In this document: one piece after another, positions 55,207-64,000 of the stretch
Position numbering within the stretch: position 1 is the first letter of the stretch
Layout: every line of letters begins with the position of its first letter
NCBI GenBank assembly: GCA_963556495.2
Contig: OY747702.1
Coordinates: 50,324,286 to 50,388,285 of the forward strand
Reading direction: 5' to 3'
From: Valencia hispanica
Lineage: Eukaryota > Chordata > Actinopteri > Cyprinodontiformes > Valenciidae
Length of the DNA stretch: 64,000 bases
Position numbers and translations under genes: made by a program
Notes under the pieces: model-generated
The model's input: only the letters and a program-made list of their open reading frames with translations
What the model was told of the DNA's origin: nothing
The model's database searches: none

Positions 55207-56397
55207 AATGTATCTAACCAATGAGAGAGCTGGTTACATTTGAGGAGCAGCTGTGATTGGTTGAACTTGGTTTTCAGTGTGCTCAGGGACCAGGAGGGTC
55301 ACTCAAATGCTAAAAGGAGAGGGTGAACCATTTAGGAAATGCAATTACAAAAAGTATTTGAAAATGAGAGCCGGAAAGAGAAAACGGATGTAGAAAAGGG
55401 AATCACTTTTTTAAATGTATGAAAAGGAAAGATATTTACAATCTCATTTATTAATTGTGTTATTTAATTCTCCATTTTGAAATAGGATTTGAAAAACATT
55501 TTCAAATCACAGTATTTAATAATCAAATAATAAGTACAATTTGCAATTCCTTTTTAGTATTTCAATTTAAAAATTTGTAATTACAAAATGCTTTTCAAAT
55601 TTGTCTTTTTTTTGGATGGATTAATTGAATTTGAAATTATATTTATCAATCTATATTTTTAATTCACAATTAAGCACTCATCGTCAAAATGCTGTATTGC
55701 TTTTCCAATGACCCCCGTAGTCCTCTATAGAAAACACATTTGTGTTCATACCTTTTGGTAAATGAGTAAAACAAGATTACTTTTTGTTGTTCAATTTATT
55801 TTGCAATGTTTTCTTACAGAGATAAATGAAAAATACATTCAGTGTCAATATATGAATACAGGTATCTGACATAAAGCTGACCGACATCCTACAAAAAAAT
55901 ATTAGGTGGAATTTGGAAATATGGAATTAATCAAATATCCCAAAAATATTTGTCTTTGAAGAATAGGAATTTTCACATGCACATGTTAAAGAAATATACT
56001 TCTCATTCGAACTTTGAACATTTAAATAAAGCCAGCTTCTTTTGTCAAAATAACTCATACGTATGAATAAATACTATTTGTTGTTTCATTACCTTACATC
56101 CACATTACCATGCAAAATTTCTTTTTTTATGAGGGGGTTGTTTATAAAGTAATATTTCTGATGCAACTGTGTACAGTGAACAAGAGAGAAAAAACACACA
56201 TTCAAAATAGTTCATTATGATTAGATTATCGATCACATGAGAACACAATCTGCATAACTCCAAAAAACACTTTTCACTGTTAAATGAGAAAAAGAAGTCT
56301 TAGCTGTGATAGAGCAAGGACACATCTAAAACATGCAATATACCAGCTCTTGAGAAATGAAGTTAAACACCCACTAGAGTGAGAAGCATAAAATATG
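55207..56397. other. Unannotated AT-rich spacer
   Basis: No gene recognised. The part at 55420-55700 is very AT-rich with imperfect inverted words but no definable ends. Confidence 0.4.
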
Positions 56398-57190
56398 AAC
56401 ATCCTGTGATTTTGCAAGTTTTCCCACTTAGAAATCATGGAGGGGTCTGAAATTCACGTTGTAGGTTCCCCTGCTCAAGTCATCACATGTCCAGGCCTGT
56501 CTGAAGTTTGCCAATGACCATCTGGATGATACAGAGGAGGCATGGAGAAAGTCATGTGGTCAGATGAGAACAAAATTTTACTTTTTGGTCTAAACTTCAT
56601 TCACTTGAAGGAAAAAGAAGGATGAGGTGCATCCAAAGAACACCATCCCTATTGTGAAGCATTGGGTGGAAACATCATGATTTGGGGCTGCTTTACTGTG
56701 AAGGGGACAGGATGACTGCACTGTATTAAAGAGAGGATGAATGAGGCCATGTATTGTAAGATTTTGAGCAAAAACATCCCTCCCTCCCTCAGTCAGAGAA
56801 TTAAAGATGGGTCGTGGCTGGGTCTTCCATGGTCTTCCAACAGGACAATAACCTGAAGCACATAGCCAGGATAACCAAGGAGTGGCTCTGTAAGAAGCAT
56901 ATCAAGGTTCTGGAGGGGCCTAGCCAGTCTCTAGACCTAAATCCAATAGAAAATCTTTGGAGGGAGCTGAAACTCCGTGTTGCTCTGTGACAGCCCCAAA
57001 ACCTGACAGATCTAGATAAGATCTGTGTGGAGGAGTGGCCCAAAATCCCTGTTGCAGTATGTGCAAACCTGGTCAAGACCTACAGGACCTCTGTAATTGC
57101 AAACAAAGGCTTCTGTACCAGATATAAAAACTGATTTTCTCAGGTGTTCAAATACTTATGTGCAGCGATAAAATTAATGGACAATGGATT
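56398..57190 (+). mobile_element. Internally deleted Tc1 relic
   Basis: Left part (56408-56475): ttttgcaagttttcccac, aaatcatggaggggtctg, of a form I know from Tc1 inverted repeats in fish. It joins directly to the middle of a transposase (near 56490), so the DNA-binding half is deleted. The right end has caggtgttcaaatacttatg (57140-57159) as part of the inner repeat. Outer termini with TA are not recognisable. Confidence 0.7.
56490..57134 (+). pseudogene. Tc1 transposase relic (catalytic part)
   Basis: Translation in changing frames gives VMWSDENKI (first Asp; near 56552), [17 protein letters not shown] (second Asp; near 56835-56885), [28 protein letters not shown] (two segments, catalytic Glu; near 56900-56975) and a terminal [13 protein letters not shown], stop 57132-57134. 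Several stops (for example the TGA near 56987) and frame changes. It belongs to a third Tc1 subfamily, distinct from those at 342 and 13897. Confidence 0.85.
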
Positions 57191-58361
57191 TCCTGATTAT
57201 GACAAAAAATCCTAGAGGATTTCAGCTGTCCATATTACAAAAGTGTTTCTACCAGCAGCATAGACATGAATAAAGAGCCAGTCTTTTTAAATCAGATCAT
57301 CATTTAATAATTTTTTTCTCTCATCCTTACTGAAAACAATTTGCTGAACCTGGCTAGTTTAACCTCACGTAACTTGATGAAGTCATCTGACCTCCTAACA
57401 CTTTGAGTCATTTTTACTTATACATAGTTTGGCATTCTGACAGTTTCTGGAAACATAAAACACACTATCTGTCTACATGCCTGGACTTAGGCAAAGACTT
57501 CTGACTTTAAAGATACAAACATGTTTTTGTTCAGGGGACAAAGAGGCCAAGGCCACTCATTCCCCCATACTGAGACAATCTGCCTTCAAGGCACATTTGC
57601 TTCTTGTACAGTCAAACATGTCCACACTCACCACCTGCAGTTTACTCAAATGTTGCAAGAGTTGGACTCAAAACCTTGAACCCTAAAATCATTATGAAAT
57701 AGTTTGCTGCACTGGAATGTGAAACAATCTAGCTCCCATTAACAGCAGTGAATCAAAATTGTGTCACATTTTCTGTTTCTGTTGGCATCCGTTTGACTTC
57801 TCATTGTCTAAACGAAGTATAGTACTTGTCCTTTAACTTCTACAGATATCCCTGCTCTGACTCACCCAGATCAAAAGACTGAATACCTCCTCAGGATGTC
57901 ATTATGTTTTGCAGAGGCCTGTTAAATACCCCACAAATGTGATTCTGGAATGTTGAAATTGGTGCACATTATATCATTAAAAGACACTGGCACCAATGAA
58001 CCAGAACTAAACATTGTGCTGTAGTTCATGAGTGAAGTGCCAGTACATGTGCAATATAAAATAACATCTACAGCTTAATTAGATTAGCCTGGAGATGCCA
58101 AATAAACACAGAGTTGTTGGCTCGTAAATGATAGAGCTTGTTCTCAACTGGGAAAGAACAGCAAAAACCAATGTGGTTCTCCAGAGCCAGAGAGTTTCCA
58201 TAAAGTCAAGTTAATATTACCTTATATCACAATACAGTTAGAGAGTTTATCTACACGAATTACCATCTAATATGCACGAAAAGAAATGATGAAACCACAT
58301 GTAAAAGCCAGGTGACCTGCTGCTTTCAAGAATTTTTGATGTAGTAAAGTTATTTGTGGAC
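57191..58361. other. Unannotated spacer
   Basis: No gene or repeat recognised in about 1.2 kb. Confidence 0.4.
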
Positions 58362-58389
58362 TTACAATGACAATGCATACCAATATGAC

Positions 58390-58640
58390 CACCCGCTTAA
58401 CAGTGTGTTGGTTCCCCATTTGCTTCCAAAATAGCCTTGACCCGTTGAAGTATTGACTTTACTAGACCCCTGGATGTGTGCTGTGGCATCTGAAAGGAAG
58501 CTTTTAACAGAAGGTCTTTTAAGTCCTGTAAGCTGTGGGTGGGGTCCTCCATAGACCAGTCTTGTTTGTGCAGCAGAACCCGCAGATGATTGATTGGATT
58601 GAGTTCTGGGGAGTTTAGAAGCCAAGTCAACAGATTAGTT
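58390..58640 (-). pseudogene. Tc1 transposase C-terminal relic
   Basis: Minus-strand frame 58630-58397 reads WLLNSPELNPINHLR, then SMEDPTHSLQDLKDLLLK and a terminal AILEANGEPTHC. This corresponds to the SPDLNPIEHLW block and the AKGGPTQY-type end of a Tc1 protein. The catalytic Glu position now reads Asn (NPINHL). No inverted repeats are found, so it is an old remnant. Confidence 0.75.
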
Positions 58641-59315
58641 ATCCTCCATCAAACCATTAATTAACCTTTTTTTGCTGTAGGCAACAGTCAGTATGGGCAC
58701 CCTAAGTGATCTATGCAGTCCTATATACAACAATATCCAATGCCCTATGTATTCTAATATGTTTCTCTCCAAACTAGCATTAACATTTTCAACCGCTTTT
58801 ATCCTGACCCTGTTGAATCAGACCAGATAGGGCAGCCTTTGCTTCTCATGTGCATTAATGAGCCCACCCATGATAAGCTTGCCAGTTCACCATTATTCGT
58901 TCCTTTGACCTATTTGATAGAAACTGAGTACTGCAGACAGTTGGGAAACTCACTGAAATCCTAACACGTACCCCTTTTTAAAACATGAATTTGTAGAGCA
59001 AAATTTTCCCCTGCTACTAAATATATCCCACCCACTAACAGGTGCCATGATTAAGGGTTAATTAGTGTTATTCACTTTACCTGTCAAAGGTCATGATGTC
59101 ATGCTTAATCAGTGTAAGGGAACATCAGGTGCTCTGTTTAAAAATGGTCAAATATCAGACTTGAACCAATCCATCTAGTTTGATGTGGTGTCGGTTAAAA
59201 ACATCAGCTGGATTATTTGTTGCAGATCAAAATGTAGATTAGGGAACAAATGATCAGTCAACTGATAATTTAGTCAGATATTTGCCCATTTTCTTCAGTT
59301 TGTACTGTTGAACAC
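58641..59315. other. Unannotated spacer
   Basis: No feature recognised. Confidence 0.4.
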
Positions 59316-59323
59316 ATGAACAT

Positions 59324-59668
59324 CCATCCATCCATCCTATGCAGGGTTTGGGGGGGGGCTGGGGCCTATCTCCAGCAGTCATGGGGTAAACCCTGGACAG
59401 GTCGCCAGTCCATCGCACGGCAACACAGAGACATACAGGAAAAACAACAATATACGCACACACTCATACCTAAGGGCAATTTAGAGAGACCAATTCACCT
59501 AACAGTTATGTTTTTGGACTGTGGAAGGAAGCTGGAGTACCCAGAGAGGACCCACTCATGCACAGGAAGAACATGCAAACTCCATCAGAAAGATCCCAGG
59601 CTGGGATTTGAACCTTCTTGCTGCAAGGCAGCAGTGCAACCAACTGCACCACTGTGCAGCCCCCACTA
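59324..59668 (-). mobile_element. tRNA-derived SINE with RTE-type (ATGG)n tail
   Basis: On the minus strand the head is gggctgcacagtggtgcag (from ~59664), with an A-box-like tggtgcagttggttgc and a B box ggttcaaatcc (near 59606-59616). The body has gtttgcatgttcttcctg, cagtccaaaaacat and gcgatggactggcgacctg. The 3' end is a ggatggatggatgg tail (plus-strand ccatccatccatcc, 59322-59335). atgaacat flanks it (59316-59323 and 59669-59676), a target duplication. The tail equals that of the Rex3 copies, suggesting mobilisation by Rex3-type enzyme. Confidence 0.85.
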
Positions 59669-59676
59669 ATGAACAT

Positions 59677-60339
59677 TCTCAGCTATATTCCCAGGTATAT
59701 CTTTCAACATCATTGAAGTTACACTTGACACCATGAGCTTCTGTTCGTGCACTCTTGCCATAATGAAAAATGTGGTATACATCTACATGAATACAGGTCA
59801 TGCTTACCTGTATTCATGATATATGATCACATTCCAAGGCTGATTGGTTACACAGACTCTTATCACTATGGGGTTCTGCAAAAGTTGCCTACCCTAGCAT
59901 AAGTGCACTGCTAAGGTGCTACCACTACCTCGCTTGCAGGCACAACAACAACTTGACTTCAGTTTTTAGGAATCATATAGAGATGACCAGAAGGTATTCA
60001 AGTCCATCTTGAATTGTTTTGTGAAAGGGGCTAGTCTGGGGCAAGCCCAGGATTGTAAGGAGCCACAAGTAGAATTGGATTTGGCAACCCTCTTTCATCA
60101 CCACTAAGAGCATTTCAGTACAGATTTGGGGGAAGCAGGGAGAGAAGGCTAAGTTTAATGCCCTGAGCTTAAAACCAATCAGAGATAAATAGTTAATATT
60201 TGCTCAAACTGAGCCCAAACGCAAGGAAGAGATTAAACTCATGGCATCAGATTACAACTATAGTAACATAACATCAAACTATGAAGATTTTCGTATGCAC
60301 TTTAAATTCATGTATGCTGAAACCATCAAATCAAAATTT
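59677..60339. other. Unannotated spacer
   Basis: No feature recognised. Confidence 0.4.
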
Positions 60340-61282
60340 ACATGCAGGATACCCCAAGGTTCCATCTTGGAGCCCCTCCTATATTTAACATCTACATGCT
60401 CTGATTAGCTCAGATTATAGCAAATAATATAAATTACCATAAATATATAGATATACAGTTCTATATTACAATTTCACCAGGTGACTAGGAACCCATTCAA
60501 TCATTGAGCAGATGCATAAAAAGAAATCAACGCATGGATGTGACACAACTTTCATCAGGTGAATGGAAACAAAATTGAAGTAGGCTTATTATTATTTTTG
60601 GACCTAAAGAGGAATGAGTCAGCACACAGCTTCAGCTATTACATTTAGATACTACTGATCAGACCCTAAATCTGGGTGTAGCATTGGACTCAAACTTAAA
60701 CTTAAAAACAATTAGAAAGATGGCTTTCTATCACCTGAAGAACATTTCCAGGATTAAAGGACCAATGGCCCAGTTAGATCTTAAAAATACTCACCCATTT
60801 GTTTACCTTTAGTGGGACTGATTACTGCAACAGTGTCCTCACTTCTCTGCCTAAAAAGTCAATCAGCCAGCTGCAGCTGAACACTGCTGCCCTTTCAGGG
60901 CACCGTCCAGACGACTGAGGTCTTCTGGTTCAAGTCTACTCTGTGACCCCAGAATCAAAATTAAACATGAAGAAGCAGCATTCAGTTTTTATGCTCCTCT
61001 AATCTAGAAGAACCTTCCAGAAGCCAGCAAAAATCCTGAATGTCCATGCTCCTCTAAATGAAGGCTAAAAATCCCTTTGTTCAGAGTTGCCTTCAATTAA
61101 TATGAACTAAAACGTAATTGCTTTAAGTCAGTAGTCCAACTTTTAATTACTTATGTCACTAAGTATGTATATATATGTAAATGTAATATAAATATGTCAC
61201 TGCAACACTTATATTTTTATCAATTAAAGCACTTTGAATGTTGAAATGCTGAAATGTGCTGTACAAATACACTTTCCGTGCC
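60340..61282 (+). mobile_element. Decayed L2, CCTTG-tailed family
   Basis: Plus-strand relic of the family at 48213-49993. In shifting frames: TCRIPQGSILEPLLYLTST-like (near 60345), NYHKYIDIQFYITISPGD (YADD decayed to YID), [73 protein letters not shown] and KHEEAAFSFYAPLI. The end is gtgctgtacaaatacac with a damaged tail near 61280. Many stops, no open frame over 70 codons. Confidence 0.8.
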
Positions 61283-64000
61283 TAAGCAGGGGATGGTAAA
61301 CTTATGCCTTGAGCCAGCTCTGGCCTAGTCTCTACAGCAGCTGTTGTAGTAGTTATTGCTACAAGGATATGATCCATCTAAGTCCAATGCAGTCAACAAG
61401 CTACTGTCACAATCACATATTTATCAAGCCAAAATGTGTTGACACAATTTAGTCGATGGTTTTGAAAAATGCCAATGAAGGTTTAGAAATAATGTATTTC
61501 ACTTCGAGGTGTCCTGGGTGACTTTCAATAGCCTTTAGAAAATAGCTTTCAAAAACACCTTCAATAGTCCTTCAAAAAATGCTTGCCTACTACACACTGA
61601 GTTCCACTCTCTTCTGCCTTTGAAATTTCACCAAATCGAAGTTTTCAAGTCAATAACAATTGCTTGGCTCAGTTTGAGCTTTTTTCTTTAAGTGGACTCT
61701 CACTGAATTATAAAAACATTTATTAACAAAGAGAAGATTTCTGTTCTTTCTGTCAAGAACAATTAGGCATGTTTTACAGAGCATTTCAGAGCATAGAGCT
61801 TCTGCATATCTGGCAGATTTTACACAACTTAAATAATAATAATGGAAGAGCAAAAGGGCTCAATGTTAAGCAAAAGAAAAATAACTGATGTGCACCTGAA
61901 ATGGGAGAGAATTTTCCTGTTTCAAAATTAAAGAGGAGACTAGATCAATTTAAGGTTCTTCAGAAAAAAAAGCAATAGACATAACTTCCTTTTAAGAGAT
62001 GCTTTTAAATGACACAAAACACTGAGAACTCAGCCAGTCCCAATACAGATATTTTATCCTTACAACTTAATTAGGAAAAATTTTTACAGGCTAAAAAACC
62101 TCAAGTGAAAGATTTTAAGTGCATCTCTATTGCATGCTTATACAAGAAAAACAAAATTTGGCTTTCATACTTTGACTCATTTAAAATCAATTTATATGTA
62201 CAAAAATAAACATACTTTACATGTATGCAAAGTATGTATATTTTGTAAATATCAATGATCAGAGATTTGTGAAAAATACCCTGACTTGTAGCTATGGATG
62301 TAGCATGTGTCTCTATACTGGGACTAAAATGTCACTGTGGCTCAGGTGGAAAGGTGGAAAGGTTTAAGCCATGGACCTGAGGCTATAGCTTGCTCTGTCA
62401 GTCAGGCTTCCAGTCAATCATGGCTTCCAGGTATAAAAGTCGCCACAGACTACCTAAACTGCTGCCTCCATGTCTTTCGTTCTCCACGAAAAAGCAGAAT
62501 ATATATTCAGATGATGAATTGGAAGCTGGATTATTAATCTATGAGTGATGGAAGGCCACAATATAGAGCTAGGCTGCGTTATGAAAATTCAATCAAGTGC
62601 CTCAATACACCCTTAGAGTTGTGAATACGGTAATGGAGAAGGCAGATGGAGAGGAGATCTCCAAACGACCTGTGAGTGCCAGAGGTCAGCAGCGGATACA
62701 TGGGGAAAGAGCAATGAGCTGAAAACCTACATTTACAATCAATGTGATGCCTGTCTTTACTGCTCTAACAGGGTTGAATGAGTGCTGCATAATGTTCAGC
62801 CTTGAGCTGTTCTCCAATTACCCTGCTAAACCCACAGCAGCATTATTAAAATAAACTTATGTACGATAAAAACATATCAAGTATTACGAGCTTGAAAAGA
62901 GAATGAAATTGTCTAAGAAAAATGACCTTTGACCATCTTTAATATAAAAGTTACAGACAGAAAGATCGATGTGTGACTTTTTTTTTAGGTCTTGGAAATT
63001 ATACAACTCAAATACAACGTTGCCATCTGGTGGTTAAAAGAAAAAAACTAATATAAACGCAACATGTTCAGAAATAGCAGGGAATTTAAGTATGTGTATT
63101 TTAAAGTTTACAATTAGTCATCTGAATATTATATCTAATCTCAGTTTAACTTAGTATGAAATTAAAGCACAAATGAAATGAATAAACATTGTATTACAAA
63201 TCAGTTTTGCACAGACTAACAGAGCACCACCAGGGAGGGAAAAACAGCAAAGTGGAAATGATCTATTATTGGCTTTTTTACTTATTGCATTTAACTGCAT
63301 TTGAATTCAACTATATATTCAAAAGCACAGGCAGAATGCCTTTAAATACAACTTTGTTACTTTTGATGTTACAATAAGTATGGAGCATTTCTTTGCTTCA
63401 AAGCGATTTGTAAAATAAGGATCATATATATAATAGTCCATTTACATATGATAAAATAATATGGAAAGGTCCACCACTGTTCCAACAAATAAAAATCTGT
63501 AATGGAGCAACTGTTTCTTCATAGAATTGTACATTTAATATCACAACTTAATGTAGATATTTAAACTCAGCTGAATTTTAACTCATTTGTATTTTGTTGA
63601 TCATGAAAACGTTTTTAAAACAACTATTTTCCTTGCTTAGAAACAATTATTTTAAAGTATTGAATACACAACACTCTTCTCTTTACTCACTTTTTATTCC
63701 TTGTTTCTGATGAGTGGAGCTGCTTCAAGTTTCATTACAAATCTAGCTGACATGGCAGGAAAAAAAAGTTAAAATAAAAGATGCAGACATTATGAGCTTC
63801 AACATTCATTAATGCAACATTAAACCCTCCATTTAACCTCTGATATATTTAGCAGAAAGTTCATAATTAACACTGTAGAGGTCACTTAAAGAATTTACTG
63901 ATATGAATTTAGCATCGTTGACAGGGGACAATCACATAAAAACAAAGAAACAGTCCTCCAAGAAAAACCAGAAAAATGTGGGTCCAGTATGTGGCTTCAT
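61283..64000. other. Unannotated 3' end of window
   Basis: About 2.7 kb of AT-rich sequence without a recognised gene, RNA gene or repeat. Short open frames (61650-61853 minus, 62337-62537 plus, 63189-63377 plus) show no motifs. Confidence 0.4.

Noticed and set aside
59600..59664. Functional tRNA gene on the minus strand
   Set aside because: B box present, but the sequence continues into a SINE body with an (ATGG)n tail and target duplication.

Overview
This window looks like teleost fish nuclear DNA. It is AT-rich, has no bacterial gene organisation, and is dominated by mobile element families typical of ray-finned fish: Tc1-like and hAT DNA transposons, a PIF/Harbinger-type MITE, L2-type LINEs with SGNH-esterase ORF1 proteins, a Rex3-type (RTE clade) LINE, tRNA-derived SINEs, fold-back elements and microsatellites. 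I found no convincing host protein-coding gene, rRNA or functional tRNA. All recognisable coding sequence belongs to transposons, and most of it is broken.

Layout. 1-5.0 kb: a Tc1 element (342-1929) with a broken transposase, then an unusual element (2697-5004) whose two arms are ~22-bp tandem repeats in opposite orientation, with a minus-strand L2 3' end inserted between them. 6.7-8.3 kb: an L2 3' fragment and a probable MITE. 8.3-12 kb: mostly featureless, with one very old Rex3 relic near 10.5 kb and a 124-bp (AATC)n tract. 12-16.4 kb: a minus-strand L2 5' fragment (ORF1 C-terminus plus the start of ORF2), then an L2 3' UTR split by a Tc1 element (13897-16126) that itself carries a Harbinger-type MITE (15086-15730). 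16.8-22 kb: microsatellites, a poly(A)-tailed repeat family and a modular dispersed repeat. 22.5-25.6 kb: a decayed minus-strand L2. 27-32 kb: a damaged Rex3 copy split by a 248-bp poly(A)-tailed insertion and by a ~2.9-kb LINE of another type. 33-36.4 kb: an internally deleted hAT (33127-35402) and a fold-back element (35423-36264), both inside a possible LTR-like repeat. 38.75-47.1 kb: the centrepiece, a nearly full-length L2 with intact ORF1 and an ORF2 interrupted by a complete Rex3 element (40596-43943) with a 1052-codon open frame and a 14-bp target duplication. 48.2-50 kb: a minus-strand L2 with an open reverse transcriptase. 50.6-55.2 kb: a second fold-back copy holding a SINE, a short hAT, and L2 scraps. 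56.4-61.3 kb: two relic Tc1 elements, an RTE-tailed SINE and a decayed L2. From 61.3 kb to the end nothing is recognised.

How the parts relate. L2 and Rex3 proteins act in target-primed reverse transcription and could mobilise the SINEs that share their 3' ends. Nesting gives relative ages: L2 is older than the Rex3 at 40.6 kb; the damaged Rex3 is older than the two elements inside it; and L2 3' UTR, then Tc1, then the Harbinger MITE is a three-step stack near 14-16 kb. The most recent-looking events are the intact Rex3, the matching L2 3' ends near 3.5 and 46.5 kb, and a 127-bp LINE fragment shared by 49.4 and 55.1 kb with one visible difference. Element assignments come from motif recognition and in-window comparison only; no database search was possible.
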